A stretch of 64,000 nt of DNA from Ferrimonas marina (GCF_900129905.1 NZ_FQXG01000002.1:248001-312000), one strand, 5' to 3'; counted from the stretch's first letter, positions 42,096-51,732 are shown. The notes: generated from the letters alone by a model not told the origin. A program made the numbers and translations.

Positions 42096-43133
42096 GTGAC
42101 TAACTCCAGCCAATTGAGCTACAAAGACGCCGGTGTCGACATCGACGCGGGTAACGCCCTGGTAGACAACATCAAATCTGCGGTAAAGCGTACCCGTCGC
42201 CCGGAAGTAATGGGTGGCATCGGTGGCTTTGGTGCCCTGTGCCGCCTGCCGGCGAACTACAAGAAGCCGCTGCTGGTCTCCGGCACCGACGGGGTAGGCA
42301 CCAAGCTGCGCCTGGCCATCGACCACAACCGCCACGACACCGTGGGCATCGACCTGGTGGCGATGTGCGTGAACGACCTGATTGTTCAGGGCGCTGAGCC
42401 GCTGTTCTTCCTGGATTACTACGCCACCGGTAAGCTGGATGTGGACGTTGCCACCGCCGTGGTCTCCGGCATCGCCGATGGCTGTGAGCTGTCCGGTTGT
42501 GCCCTGATTGGCGGCGAGACCGCGGAGATGCCCGGCATGTACGAAGGGGCCGACTACGATATGGCCGGCTTCTGCGTCGGTGTAGTGGAAGAGGATGAGG
42601 TGCTGGATGGCAGCAAGGTCGCCGCCGGTGACGCCATCATCGCACTGGGCTCCTCCGGCCCGCACTCCAACGGCTACTCCCTGATCCGCAAGGTGCTGGA
42701 GCGGGTTGAGAACCCGGCAGAGACCACCGTTGGCGACAAAAACCTGGTGGACGCCCTGATGGCGCCCACCAAGATCTACGTCAAGCCAGTACTCAAGCTG
42801 CTGGGCGAGCACGACGTCCACGCCATCTCCCACATCACCGGTGGTGGCTTCTGGGAAAACATCCCCCGCGTACTGCCGGACAACCTGAAGGCCGTCATCG
42901 ATGGCAACAGCTGGCAGTGGCCCGAGGTATTCAACTGGCTGCAAACCACCGGCAACATCAGCGAGCACGAGATGTACCGCACCTTCAACTGTGGTGTGGG
43001 CCTGGTGATCGCCCTGCCGGCTGCTCAGGCCGAGCAAGCGGTTGAGCTGCTCAAGGCGGAAGGCGAGAACGCCTGGCTGATCGGCACCATCGCCGATCGC
43101 GCCGATGAGCAGGGCCAGGTTGAGATCCGCTAA
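42096..43133 (+). CDS. purM: Phosphoribosylformylglycinamidine cyclo-ligase (AIR synthetase)
   Basis: A 345-residue ATP-dependent enzyme making aminoimidazole ribonucleotide, step five of purine synthesis. It has the usual start [17 protein letters not shown], the KLRLAI and [11 protein letters not shown] segments of the PurM/PurL/SelD superfamily, and [16 protein letters not shown]. Length equals that of E. coli. GTG start with CGAGG upstream. Seventeen bases before purN. Confidence 0.97.
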   Translation: MTNSSQLSYKDAGVDIDAGNALVDNIKSAVKRTRRPEVMGGIGGFGALCRLPANYKKPLLVSGTDGVGTKLRLAIDHNRHDTVGIDLVAMCVNDLIVQGAEPLFFLDYYATGKLDVDVATAVVSGIADGCELSGCALIGGETAEMPGMYEGADYDMAGFCVGVVEEDEVLDGSKVAAGDAIIALGSSGPHSNGYSLIRKVLERVENPAETTVGDKNLVDALMAPTKIYVKPVLKLLGEHDVHAISHITGGGFWENIPRVLPDNLKAVIDGNSWQWPEVFNWLQTTGNISEHEMYRTFNCGVGLVIALPAAQAEQAVELLKAEGENAWLIGTIADRADEQGQVEIR

Positions 43134-43149
43134 GAGTTAAGGAAACCCA

Positions 43150-43794
43150 ATGAGCAAAGCCCGTATTGCCGTTCTGATCTCCGGAAACGGCAGCAACCTG
43201 CAAGCCATCCTCGACGCCTGCCAAGAAGGCGAGATCCAGGGCGACGTGGTCGCGGTGATCAGCAACAAGGCAGAGGTGTACGGTCTGACCCGTGCCAGCG
43301 ACGCCGGCGTAGCCAGCGCCGTTGTAGCGGCCCAGCCCGGTGAGGCGCGGGAAGCCTATGACCAGCGTCTGCTGGCCGAGCTGCAGCAGCACCAGGTCGA
43401 CCTGGTGGTGTTGGCGGGCTTCATGCGGATCCTGTCCGAGCCCTTCGTCGAGGCCTTCGAGGGCCGGATGTTCAACATCCACCCCTCCCTGCTACCCAAG
43501 TACACCGGGCTTCACACCCACCAGCGTGCCCTTGACGCTGGCGACAGCGAACACGGCTGCTCCGTGCACTTTGTCACCGCCGAGCTGGACGGTGGCCCAG
43601 TGGTCCTGCAGGCCAAGGTGCCGGTGTTCGAAGAGGACAGCGCCGAGGACCTGGCGGAGCGGGTACACACCCAGGAGCACCGCATCTACCCGCTGGTGGT
43701 CAAGTGGTTCTGTGAGGGTCGCCTGGCGATGCAGCAGGGTCAGGCAGTGATGGACGGCAGCGTCCTGCCGACCGCAGGCTACGCCTCCGACTGA
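43150..43794 (+). CDS. purN: Phosphoribosylglycinamide formyltransferase
   Basis: A 214-residue enzyme transferring a formyl group from 10-formyl-THF to GAR, step three of purine synthesis. Phosphate loop GNGSNL (12-17), catalytic Asn109 and His111 in FNIHPSLLP, and Asp147 in AELDGGP are present. AAGGAA before ATG. In operon with purM as in E. coli. Confidence 0.97.
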   Translation: MSKARIAVLISGNGSNLQAILDACQEGEIQGDVVAVISNKAEVYGLTRASDAGVASAVVAAQPGEAREAYDQRLLAELQQHQVDLVVLAGFMRILSEPFVEAFEGRMFNIHPSLLPKYTGLHTHQRALDAGDSEHGCSVHFVTAELDGGPVVLQAKVPVFEEDSAEDLAERVHTQEHRIYPLVVKWFCEGRLAMQQGQAVMDGSVLPTAGYASD

Positions 43795-43818
43795 GGCTGC
43801 TAAACAGCAGTCGCCATC

Positions 43819-43848
43819 AAAAAGCACCGCATAGGCGGTGCTTTTTTT
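43819..43848 (+). terminator. Intrinsic terminator of purMN
   Basis: AGCACCGC (43823-43830), ATAG loop, GCGGTGCT (43835-43842), then seven T. Probably also acts on the minus strand (A run upstream). Confidence 0.9.
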
Positions 43849-43869
43849 GTGTCTGATTTCGGCCAGACC

Positions 43870-44997
43870 TTAATCAAACACCATCAGCAGGTAAGCGAAG
43901 AACAGCACCAGGTGCACCACACCGTGGACCACGGTGGTGCGATTGCTGGCAAAGGTATTGAGCGAAGCCAGGATGGTAGCGAACAGCATCACCGTCTCCA
44001 CCGGCTCCAGCCCCAGCACCACCGGCGTACCGGTACTGAGACCGATGATCAGGATCGCCGGGATGGTCATGCCGATGGTGGCCAGGGCCGAGCCCAGGCA
44101 GATGTTGATGGAGCGCTGCAGCTGGTTGCTCAGCGCCGCGTTTACTGCCGCCATCCCCTCCGGGGCCAGCACCAGGATGGCGATCACCACCCCGCCCAGG
44201 GCCACTGGGGCGGCAAAGGCATCGATGCCGTAATCGATCACCTTGGCCATGCTCTTGGACAGCAGCACGATGGGCAGCATATTGGCCAGCAGCATCACCG
44301 CGTGAAACCCGGTGGAGTGCACCTCCAGATCGCCATGGTCATGGCCCGAATCCGCATCCTCCCCCGGCGCAACAAAGTGGCCTCGATGACGCAGGGTTTG
44401 TGCCGCCAGGAAGGCGCCATACAGGCTGATGGAGGCCAGGATGGCGAACAGCATCTGGATATTGGAGTAGGTCCCAGCCTCGGTGGACTGGGTCACATTG
44501 GGCAGCACCAACCCCAGCACCGCCAACGGCAGCAGCACCGCCAGGAAGATGTTGGCCCCTTGCAGGTTGTGGGCCTGCTCCAGGTGGCGCAGGCTGCCAC
44601 ACAATAAGGACAGGCCTACCAAGCCATTGAGCACGATCATCAGCACCGCAAACATCATGTCGCGGCCCACCCCGGGGCTTTCCGAGCCGGTCAGCATGAT
44701 GGCGGAGATCATCACCACCTCGATGCTGATCACCGACAGGGTTAGGATCAGTGTCCCATAGGGCTCACCCAGCTTGATCGCCAGGCAATCGGCGTGGTGA
44801 ACCACCGAGAAGGAGAGCCACAGCATGGCGGCGAACAGCCACAGGAACAGGCCCAAGGGTGCCCATAAGCCGCTCATGCCCGTCAGCCAGCCCTGACCCA
44901 GCAGCAGAAATGCCAGCAAAGTGAGCACGCCGGCCAGCAGGCTCATCTCCTGACGCGCCCTGGACCAGATCGAATTGCCGCTCTGCCCAACTGCCAT
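43870..44997 (-). CDS. chaA: Ca2+/Na+(K+):H+ antiporter (ChaA-like)
   Basis: A 375-residue inner-membrane protein of the CaCA superfamily with about 11 TMs. The paired alpha-repeat motifs are GEPYGTLILTLSVISIEVVM and APEGMAAVNAALSNQ, the latter followed by NICLGSALATIG, as in E. coli ChaA. A cytoplasmic loop carries GHDHGDLEVHS. It exports Ca2+, Na+ or K+ in exchange for protons at alkaline pH. ATG at 44997 is preferred, with GGGTG before it; a GTG 6 bases earlier is possible. Monocistronic, convergent with purN. Confidence 0.85.
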   Translation of the reverse strand: MAVGQSGNSIWSRARQEMSLLAGVLTLLAFLLLGQGWLTGMSGLWAPLGLFLWLFAAMLWLSFSVVHHADCLAIKLGEPYGTLILTLSVISIEVVMISAIMLTGSESPGVGRDMMFAVLMIVLNGLVGLSLLCGSLRHLEQAHNLQGANIFLAVLLPLAVLGLVLPNVTQSTEAGTYSNIQMLFAILASISLYGAFLAAQTLRHRGHFVAPGEDADSGHDHGDLEVHSTGFHAVMLLANMLPIVLLSKSMAKVIDYGIDAFAAPVALGGVVIAILVLAPEGMAAVNAALSNQLQRSINICLGSALATIGMTIPAILIIGLSTGTPVVLGLEPVETVMLFATILASLNTFASNRTTVVHGVVHLVLFFAYLLMVFD

Positions 44998-45175
44998 TAT
45001 CACCCCGCTGCGTTGCCCCGGTAGCCTGCTTTACAGTGACAAGGCAGCCGGTTAAGGTCAACAAGCATGGTTCACGGGGCTTTTGGCTGCCAGCCAAACA
45101 GCCGTGGCGATGGACCCGCCGCTGTCATCTTTCTCACCTAAAGTAGAAAGGGTCGAGACCGGAGAAGGAAAAACA

Positions 45176-45922
45176 ATGAAGAGTGTGATTTGCGATATCG
45201 ACGGGGTGCTGCTGCACGACAACAAGCTCATTCCCGGTTCTGAGGCCTTTATTCACCGCCTGCTGGAACAGGGCAACCCGCTGGTGTGCCTGACCAACTA
45301 CCCGGCCCAGACCGCCAAGGACCTGGCCAACCGCCTCAATGCCGCCGGCATCAACCTCAGCGAAGAGCACTTCTACACCTCCGCCATGGCCACCGCCGAT
45401 TTTCTCCGCCACCAGGATGGCAAGAAGGCCTATGTGATCGGTGAGGGGGCCCTGACCCACGAGCTCTACAAGCAGGGCTTTACCATCACCGACATCAACC
45501 CGGACTTCGTCATCGTCGGTGAAACCCGCAGCTACAACTGGGACATGATCCATCGCGGTGCCCGCTTTATCGCCGAGGGCGCCCGCTTTATCGCCACCAA
45601 CCCGGATACCCACGGCCCGAACCATAGCCCGGCCTGTGGCGCCCTGTGCGCCCCCATCGAGCGCATCACCGGCAAGAAGCCCTTCTACGTCGGCAAGCCC
45701 AGTGCCTGGATCGTACGCTCCGCCCTCAACCACTTGGGCAGCCACGCCAGCGAGACGGTGATCGTCGGCGACAACCTCAAGACGGATATCCTCGCCGGCT
45801 TCCAGGCCGGACTGGAAACCGTGATGGTGCTGTCCGGCGTCAGCCGTATGGACGATCTGGATAAACACCCGTTCCGGCCCAACCACATCTTCCCCTGTGC
45901 CGCCGAGATCGACGTGGTGTAA
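45176..45922 (+). CDS. nagD: HAD-family nucleotidase NagD
   Basis: A 248-residue IIA-type HAD phosphatase. Asp7 and Asp9 in CDIDGVLLHD, Thr in CLTNYP, the cap domain (about 60-175), Lys in YVGKPSAWIVR, and GDNLKTD are all in place, and the NagD-like NPDTHGPNHSPACGALCAPIE is kept. E. coli NagD dephosphorylates UMP, GMP and others. AAGGA lies 6 bases before ATG at 45176. The nag operon is not here, so it stands alone. Confidence 0.9.
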   Translation: MKSVICDIDGVLLHDNKLIPGSEAFIHRLLEQGNPLVCLTNYPAQTAKDLANRLNAAGINLSEEHFYTSAMATADFLRHQDGKKAYVIGEGALTHELYKQGFTITDINPDFVIVGETRSYNWDMIHRGARFIAEGARFIATNPDTHGPNHSPACGALCAPIERITGKKPFYVGKPSAWIVRSALNHLGSHASETVIVGDNLKTDILAGFQAGLETVMVLSGVSRMDDLDKHPFRPNHIFPCAAEIDVV

Positions 45923-45961
45923 CAGAGCCGGTACAAACGCAAATACAGACACAAAAACCAT

Positions 45962-46045
45962 GCCCCCATACACCCAAGGAATAAGTACCAGAATGGTATG
46001 AGAAATGGGGGCTGGCGCGCCGTTTTTTCTTTTTTTTTGGTACTT
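45962..46045. other. Nested inverted repeats with a 16-base T-rich tract (complex terminator?)
   Basis: GCCCCCAT (45962-45969) pairs with ATGGGGGC (46005-46012) around an inner TACCA-GAA-TGGTA (45986-45998). AAGTACCA (45983-45990) can instead pair with TGGTACTT (46038-46045) across a tract of six T, C and nine T (46023-46038). It could terminate nagD or form alternative folds. The rest of the 254-base spacer holds a GGCGGC/GCCGCC leader stem (46104, 46129) before the next gene. Confidence 0.5.
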
Positions 46046-46176
46046 TAGGGCGATCCCTTCCGACCTTAATTCCCATACATTAATTGTGGTTATGTCGCAT
46101 ATGGCGGCATCCGCTCGGTTGGCCTTAGCCGCCGATCGAGGCCCAATGCTTTGACGTTTAGAAGAAAGGATTCGTG

Positions 46177-46803
46177 ATGAAGAAGTGTATCTTGGCCCTA
46201 ACTACCGCTGCCCTGCTCTCCGCCCCGGCCCTGGCTGCCCCGGATGTGAACATGAGCATCAAATCCGGTAACTTCCAGTTTGGTGTCAACGCGGTCACCC
46301 ACCTGGGTAAGGTGAAGAACGGCGTACAAAAAAGCGAGAACACCCCCTATCGCCTGTTTGATTGCGAGGCCTACTTCACCAAGTCGTTCCGGGTGAAGAA
46401 CAGCGGTAGCCAGTGGCGCTCCTACCGGTTGGACATCATTGACCAGTTCCCCAGCTTTGCCCTGGCGGCGGAGTACCTGCCGCACATGAACAACGGCAAC
46501 AGCACAGGCCAGAAGATCATCTACAGCAACAACAACGGCCACATCAACTACGGCACATTGCAGAACGTTATCGTTGACGCCCTCGATGCGGCCTATGACG
46601 CTGCCGACGAGGACTTCCCCACCAGCACTGAGGGTTACTTCGGCAGTGAGCAGCCGGCCGACGGCATCAAGCTGAACCTGCGCTGCAAGTGGGAGAATTT
46701 CCTGGAACAGGATTACAGCTCAAACAAGAAGAAGACCTGGTCTGTCTCCATCTTCGACATCAAGGGCACTCCCATCGACTACCGTCAGCCGATGGAAGAG
46801 TAA
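46177..46803 (+). CDS. Exported protein of unknown function
   Basis: Not recognised. A 208-residue protein with a clear signal peptide (MKKCILALTTAALLSAPALA). The mature part starts with NMSIKSGNFQFGVNAVTHLG, suggesting beta-strands, and has two Cys (DCEAYF, LRCKWEN) that could form a disulfide. Its C-terminus is KGTPIDYRQPMEE. It is less GC-biased in amino-acid use than its neighbours (many Asn, Lys, Ser). ATG at 46177 follows AAAGGA; a GTG just before is possible. Probably periplasmic and alone in its transcript, ending at a terminator. Confidence 0.7.
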   Translation: MKKCILALTTAALLSAPALAAPDVNMSIKSGNFQFGVNAVTHLGKVKNGVQKSENTPYRLFDCEAYFTKSFRVKNSGSQWRSYRLDIIDQFPSFALAAEYLPHMNNGNSTGQKIIYSNNNGHINYGTLQNVIVDALDAAYDAADEDFPTSTEGYFGSEQPADGIKLNLRCKWENFLEQDYSSNKKKTWSVSIFDIKGTPIDYRQPMEE

Positions 46804-46821
46804 TCTGAAAGACACCTATCC

Positions 46822-46845
46822 AGCGGCCCCCCGGGGCCGCTTTTT
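46822..46845. terminator. Terminator between convergent genes
   Basis: AGCGGCCC pairs with GGGCCGCT within 46822-46841, followed by five T on +. The T run touches the stop codon of the bicupin gene on the opposite strand. Confidence 0.8.
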
Positions 46846-47500
46846 ACTGCCCCTCTTTGAGATAGAGCACGCAGCCGGAGGCACTGGCCGGGCTGTGCAG
46901 ATGGCCCGCCGGGAAGCGAACAAAGGTCTCCGGGCCGTACTGGCGCTCACCGTCCTGTACCTCCCCCTCCACCACGAACATCTCTGCCCCCAACGGATGA
47001 TGGAAGTCGGTCACCACGGTACCTGGCTTGAGCTGGACCAGGCTGATCCGCTCTGGAAAGCCGGTTTGACGGTAAAGCAGCTTGCGGGACACACCGGGCA
47101 TATTGAGGCTTTGCCAGGCTAAAGTGCCGGTATCGATCGCCACCTGCTGACGGCGGGCTCCGGCGTATTGGCGCAGCTTCACCAGTAACAGGCAGCCCGG
47201 CTCAGAGAAGGGCCGATGGCCACTGCCATCAGGATTGAGCAGGTAGCTGCCGGCGGGATAATCTCCATGCTCATCGGAGAACACCCCTTCGAGCACCAGG
47301 ATCTCCTCCCCTTCCGGATGGTAGTGCCGGGCAAAGTGGGAACCGGGACGATAGCGCACCAGCGAGGTCACCATACCGGACTCCGCCGGCCCCAAGTGAC
47401 GCAGGCGCTTGCGCAGAACCCCCTCGGCGGGACTGTTCTGCCACTCCATCAGGGCCGCTTCGACTACCTCAACGCCCAGTGAATTCAGTTGCTCATTCAT
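46844..47500 (-). CDS. ChrR-type bicupin protein
   Basis: A 218-residue protein with two cupin domains. The first has HFARHYHPEGEEILVLEG (His55, His59, His61, Glu65 as likely metal ligands) and the second has DFHHPLGAEMFVVEGE. This matches the cupin of ChrR, the zinc anti-sigma factor for singlet oxygen, but no N-terminal zinc-binding anti-sigma domain and no ECF sigma gene are present, so it is likely a stand-alone cupin. GGGGGT lies before ATG. Confidence 0.72.
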   Translation of the reverse strand: MNEQLNSLGVEVVEAALMEWQNSPAEGVLRKRLRHLGPAESGMVTSLVRYRPGSHFARHYHPEGEEILVLEGVFSDEHGDYPAGSYLLNPDGSGHRPFSEPGCLLLVKLRQYAGARRQQVAIDTGTLAWQSLNMPGVSRKLLYRQTGFPERISLVQLKPGTVVTDFHHPLGAEMFVVEGEVQDGERQYGPETFVRFPAGHLHSPASASGCVLYLKEGQ

Positions 47501-47725
47501 CGCTACCCCCAGGATTGCCCGCTAAGGAGAGGACCGGCTATCCCTGCTTCCGATTGCGTCATCATCCCGCCTTTTAACCATAGTCCGAGCCGGCCTGCCT
47601 TTGCCCTGGCCAACCCCATCTTGCGGTGTTTTTACAGCCGGAAACAGCTTACCCGATTTCACAACTGTAAATTATTTGTAACTTACGGCATCCTGTACGG
47701 CCAAACGAACAACAAGAGCCACACC

Positions 47726-49336
47726 ATGATACGGAACATCCTGCTGGTCGTGCTGCCACTGTTGGCAGCCTGCGCATCGGACAGCGCGCACGCTCCCCTG
47801 GAGCCCAGCGAGCAGCGCCTGCGCGCCGACATCGCCGAGCTGTCCTCGGATCGCTTCCAGGGCCGCCTGCCCACCACCGAGGGCGAAACCCTGACCCTGG
47901 CCTACCTGGAGCAGGCCTTCCGCCAGGCCGGACTGCAACCGGGCAATGGCAGCAGTTTCCTGCAGCCGGTGGCGATGAGTCGATTCCAGACCGAATCCGC
48001 CAGGCTGACCCTGGGCGGCACATCCTACCGCTACCTGTTCGATATGGTGATCGGCAGCTTTAAGCCGCAGACCGACATCGCAATCAGCGACTCCGAGCTG
48101 GTGTTCGTCGGCTACGGCATCAATGCCCCGGAGTATGGCTGGAACGACTACGAAGGCCTTGATGTGCGCGGCAAGACCGTGGTGATGCTGGTGAACGACC
48201 CCGGCTTTGCCAGCGCCGATCCGGCCAAGTTCCGTGGCACCACCATGACCTACTACGGTCGCTGGGACTACAAGTTTGCCGAAGCGGGCCGCCAGGGCGC
48301 CGCCGCGGCCTTGATCATCCACGATACCAAGCCCGCCTCCTACCCCTGGGCGGTGGTGCAAAACAGCTGGACCGGCCCGCAACTGGACCTGGCCAACAGC
48401 ACCGATCCCCACCCGCAGCTAGAGGGCTGGCTGAGCCTGGAGGCGGCCCGCGGCCTGTTTGCCCAGGCCAACCTGGACTTGAACCATCTGATGCAGCAGG
48501 CCACCTTGGCACCCACCGCACAGCCGCTGGGACTGACCGCCCAGGCAACACTCAAACAAAGCATCGAGCACGCCACCAGCTACAACGTGCTGGCGGTCCT
48601 GCCCGGCAACGAACGCAGTGACGAAGAGGTGCTCTACACCGCCCACTGGGACCACATCGGTGCCCACAATGGCGAGATCTATAACGGCGCGCTGGACAAC
48701 GCCAGTGGCACCGCCGCCATGCTGGAGATCGCCCGGGTGATGGCCAGTCGCGGCCCCATGGCCCGCACCGTGCGCTTCCTTGCAGTGACCGGTGAGGAGC
48801 AGGGCCTGCTGGGCAGCCGCTACTACGCCGCCAACCCTGTGGTGCCGCTGAGCCAGGTGGCGGGGGTGTTCAACATCGACAGCACCAACGTGTTTGGCAA
48901 GACCCGGGATTACACCATCGTCGGCCAGGGCCAATCTGAGCTGGAGCAGTACCTGATCAACGTCAGCGAGGCGCAGCAGCGCACCATCGGCCCGGAACGC
49001 AACCCCGGTGCCGGCGGCTACTACCGCTCTGATCACTTCAGCTTCGTTAAACACGGCGTCCCCGCGGTGTATGCCCGTGGCGGCGCCAAGCCCTGGGACG
49101 AAGCCACGGCGGCGTACAAGACCCAGATGAGCGTGATGATGCAGGGCTGCTACCACAACACCTGCGACATCTACCGCCCCGAGTGGGACCTGTCCGGTAC
49201 CCTGCAGGACATCGAGGTCTACCTTGAGGCCGGCCAGGCCCTGGCCCAGTCTGAACACTGGCCTGGTTTCCTCCCCAACAGCGAGTTTCATGCCCTGCGC
49301 CCCGCCGCCGGTGATAGTGCGGTCGGCCTGCAGTAA
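47726..49336 (+). CDS. M28-family metallopeptidase lipoprotein
   Basis: A 536-residue protein with lipobox LLAAC (Cys16), so probably an envelope lipoprotein. A PA domain (about 135-260) is inserted before the M28 peptidase domain (about 280-500). The di-zinc site residues appear in order: AHWDHIG (His), GALDNASGTAA (Asp), TGEEQGLLGSRYYA (Glu-Glu), FNIDSTN (Asp) and YRSDHFSF (His). It is expected to be an aminopeptidase or carboxypeptidase. Start at 47726 is clear from the signal sequence; the frame is open upstream to 47489 but non-coding. Confidence 0.88.
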   Translation: MIRNILLVVLPLLAACASDSAHAPLEPSEQRLRADIAELSSDRFQGRLPTTEGETLTLAYLEQAFRQAGLQPGNGSSFLQPVAMSRFQTESARLTLGGTSYRYLFDMVIGSFKPQTDIAISDSELVFVGYGINAPEYGWNDYEGLDVRGKTVVMLVNDPGFASADPAKFRGTTMTYYGRWDYKFAEAGRQGAAAALIIHDTKPASYPWAVVQNSWTGPQLDLANSTDPHPQLEGWLSLEAARGLFAQANLDLNHLMQQATLAPTAQPLGLTAQATLKQSIEHATSYNVLAVLPGNERSDEEVLYTAHWDHIGAHNGEIYNGALDNASGTAAMLEIARVMASRGPMARTVRFLAVTGEEQGLLGSRYYAANPVVPLSQVAGVFNIDSTNVFGKTRDYTIVGQGQSELEQYLINVSEAQQRTIGPERNPGAGGYYRSDHFSFVKHGVPAVYARGGAKPWDEATAAYKTQMSVMMQGCYHNTCDIYRPEWDLSGTLQDIEVYLEAGQALAQSEHWPGFLPNSEFHALRPAAGDSAVGLQ

Positions 49337-49353
49337 TTCCTGTAAATATCGAT

Positions 49354-49384
49354 AAAACGGGGCTTTTTTCGCCCCGTTTTTCTT
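49354..49384 (+). terminator. Intrinsic terminator after the M28 peptidase gene
   Basis: AAAACGGGGC (49354-49363), 7-base T-rich loop, GCCCCGTTTT (49371-49380), then T-rich sequence. Confidence 0.88.
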
Positions 49385-49517
49385 GGTTGAATAAACAACA
49401 GAGGTGGAACCATAAGCGATCCCCTGTCCGAGCCTCCGGTTGGCTTGGTTTCCCCCCACCACCATGGCAGTCTGACCCTCACCCCCTAGAAAAAATCAGG
49501 TCCAAGGAGTAACCCCT

Positions 49518-51182
49518 ATGTGTGGGATCTTTGCCATCATGGATCTTAAGTCGGACGTCTCCGAACTGAGGCAGTCTGCGCTTAAGCTCGCCAAAACCCT
49601 GCGCCATCGCGGCCCGGACTGGTCCGGGATCTACGCCGATGAGCAGGCCATTCTTGCCCACGAGCGTCTGGCCATTGTTGATATCGATAATGGTGCCCAG
49701 CCCCTGTACAGCCCGGACGGCAACCTGGTGTTGGCGGTCAATGGCGAGATCTACAATCACCGGGAGCTGCGCGAGGAGCTCAGCGTCGGCTACGAGTTCC
49801 AGACCGGCTCTGACTGCGAGGTGATCCTGGCCCTCTACCGCAAGTTCGGCGTGGATATCCTCGACAAACTCAACGGGATCTTCGCCTTCGTGCTGTGGGA
49901 CAAGGAGAAGCAGCGCTACCTGGTCGGCCGCGACCACATGGGGATCATCCCCCTGTACGAGGGCTACGACGAGCAGGGCAACCGCTACTTTGCCTCAGAG
50001 ATGAAGGCGCTGGTGCCGGTCTGTACCCAGATCCAGGAGTTCCTGCCGGGCCAGTACTACGACTCCAGCAAAGACAAGACGGTTACCTACTACGTCCGTG
50101 ACTGGCAGCACTATGAGGAGGTCAAGGACAACCCGGCTCACCTCAACGACCTGCGGGCCGGGCTCGAGGGTGCTGTTAAGCGCCAGCTGATGTCCGATGT
50201 CCCCTACGGCGTGCTGCTGTCCGGTGGACTGGACTCCTCCATCACCTCGGCGCTGGCCAAGAAGTTTTCCGCCCGCCGCATCGAAGAGGATGAGAGCAGT
50301 GAGGCCTGGTGGCCCCAGCTGCACAGCTTCGCCATCGGCCTGGAAGGCGCGCCGGATCTCAAGGCCGCCGCCGAGGTGGCCTCGCACCTGGGCACCATCC
50401 ACCATGAGCTGCACTTCACCGTGCAGGAGGGCCTCGATGCCCTGCGCGACGTGATCTACCACATCGAAACCTACGATGTGACCACCATCCGCGCCTCCAC
50501 CCCGATGTACCTGATGGCCCGGATGATCAAGGCGATGGGGATCAAGATGGTGCTCTCCGGTGAAGGGGCCGACGAGATCTTCGGCGGCTACCTGTACTTC
50601 CACAAGGCACCGGATGCCCAGGCGTTCCACGAGGAAACGGTGCGTAAGCTGGCTAAGCTGCACCTGTTTGACTGTCTGCGTGCCAACAAGTCCATGGCGG
50701 CCTGGGGCGTGGAGGCCCGCGTGCCCTTTCTGGACAAGGAGTTCATGGACGTGGCGATGCGCCTGAACCCGGACGCCAAGCTGATCAAGGACGGTCGCAT
50801 CGAGAAGCAGATCCTGCGGGAGGCCTTTGCCCACTACCTGCCGGAATCCGTGGCCTGGCGCCAGAAGGAGCAGTTCGGCGACGGTGTCGGCTACTCCTGG
50901 ATTGACCAGCTCAAGGCCTTCGCCGAGGGCCAGGTGAGCGACCAGGAGCTGGCCAACGCCCATTTCAAGTTCCCGCACAACACCCCGGACACCAAAGAGG
51001 CCTACCTCTACCGCAGCCTGTTTGCCGAACAGTTCCCGCTGCCGGCCTGCGCCGAGTGTGTCCCCGGTGGCAAATCGGTGGCCTGCTCCACCCCCGAGGC
51101 GCTGGCCTGGGATGAGAGCCTCTCCGCCATTACCGATCCCTCCGGACGGGCGGTGCAGTCGGTACACCAGGACAGCTACTGA
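49518..51182 (+). CDS. asnB: Asparagine synthase B (glutamine-hydrolysing)
   Basis: A 554-residue enzyme, as long as E. coli AsnB. Cys2 (MCGIFAIMD) is the glutaminase nucleophile. The class II amidotransferase domain covers about 1-195, and the synthetase domain has the PP-loop SGGLDSS near 233. It makes asparagine from aspartate, glutamine and ATP. AAGGAG lies 8 bases before ATG. Monocistronic, with terminator downstream. Confidence 0.97.
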   Translation: MCGIFAIMDLKSDVSELRQSALKLAKTLRHRGPDWSGIYADEQAILAHERLAIVDIDNGAQPLYSPDGNLVLAVNGEIYNHRELREELSVGYEFQTGSDCEVILALYRKFGVDILDKLNGIFAFVLWDKEKQRYLVGRDHMGIIPLYEGYDEQGNRYFASEMKALVPVCTQIQEFLPGQYYDSSKDKTVTYYVRDWQHYEEVKDNPAHLNDLRAGLEGAVKRQLMSDVPYGVLLSGGLDSSITSALAKKFSARRIEEDESSEAWWPQLHSFAIGLEGAPDLKAAAEVASHLGTIHHELHFTVQEGLDALRDVIYHIETYDVTTIRASTPMYLMARMIKAMGIKMVLSGEGADEIFGGYLYFHKAPDAQAFHEETVRKLAKLHLFDCLRANKSMAAWGVEARVPFLDKEFMDVAMRLNPDAKLIKDGRIEKQILREAFAHYLPESVAWRQKEQFGDGVGYSWIDQLKAFAEGQVSDQELANAHFKFPHNTPDTKEAYLYRSLFAEQFPLPACAECVPGGKSVACSTPEALAWDESLSAITDPSGRAVQSVHQDSY

Positions 51183-51197
51183 TCCCTGCTGACGCTA

Positions 51198-51229
51198 AAC
51201 GCCGTGCCCAACTCGGGCGCGGCGTTTTT
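51198..51229 (+). terminator. Intrinsic terminator of asnB
   Basis: AACGCCGTGCCC (51198-51209), 5-base loop, GGGCGCGGCGTT (51215-51226) with one G-U pair, then five T. Confidence 0.88.
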
Positions 51230-51294
51230 GCTCTCTCCCTCCAGCCAATCTGCCCCGCTCTGCTAGAGTTCATCCATCCCAGATGGAGGCTGCC

Positions 51295-51732
51295 ATGCGC
51301 ATCTTTTTATTACTGTTTGGCCTGTTCACCCTGGTGGCCTGCCAATCCAAGCCCACCGAGGTGCCCACCGACGCTCTGCCCAGCGGCCCGGAGATCCAGC
51401 GCCTGGAAGGCACCGTGAGCAACATCCGCGAGGTGAAGCAGGACGCCTCCCTGGGCAAGCAGTTCGGTGGCTCTTTCATCGGCGCATTGGTGGGGGGCCA
51501 GATCGGCGGCGGCACCACCTCCGCCATCCTGGGCACCAGCGGTGCCTTCATCGGTCAGGACGTGGCAAACCAGGTCAGCGGGAAGATGCTCGATCGGCTG
51601 ATCCTCACCGCAGAGGATGGCAAGGAGTACGAATGCCCGGTGCATGGCCACGATTTTAAGCTGGGGGACAAGGTGGTGTTTACCCTGGTGGCGGGTCACG
51701 TCAGTGCCATCATCCAGGCTACCCCGGAGTGA
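51295..51732 (+). CDS. Glycine-zipper outer-membrane-type lipoprotein
   Basis: A 145-residue protein with signal peptide and lipobox LVAC (Cys16). A glycine-rich stretch (about 58-86, GGSFIGALVGGQIGGGTT) resembles the 17-kDa surface antigen/glycine-zipper lipoproteins (SlyB-like). The C-terminal part (95-145) includes a conserved YECPVHG. Likely an outer-membrane or periplasmic structural lipoprotein. GGAGG lies 5 bases before ATG at 51295. Function unknown. Confidence 0.75.
   Translation: MRIFLLLFGLFTLVACQSKPTEVPTDALPSGPEIQRLEGTVSNIREVKQDASLGKQFGGSFIGALVGGQIGGGTTSAILGTSGAFIGQDVANQVSGKMLDRLILTAEDGKEYECPVHGHDFKLGDKVVFTLVAGHVSAIIQATPE

Noticed and set aside
47489-47725. N-terminal extension of the M28 peptidase
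   Set aside because: The signal peptide with lipobox starts at 47726; the upstream part overlaps the start of the bicupin gene and looks non-coding.
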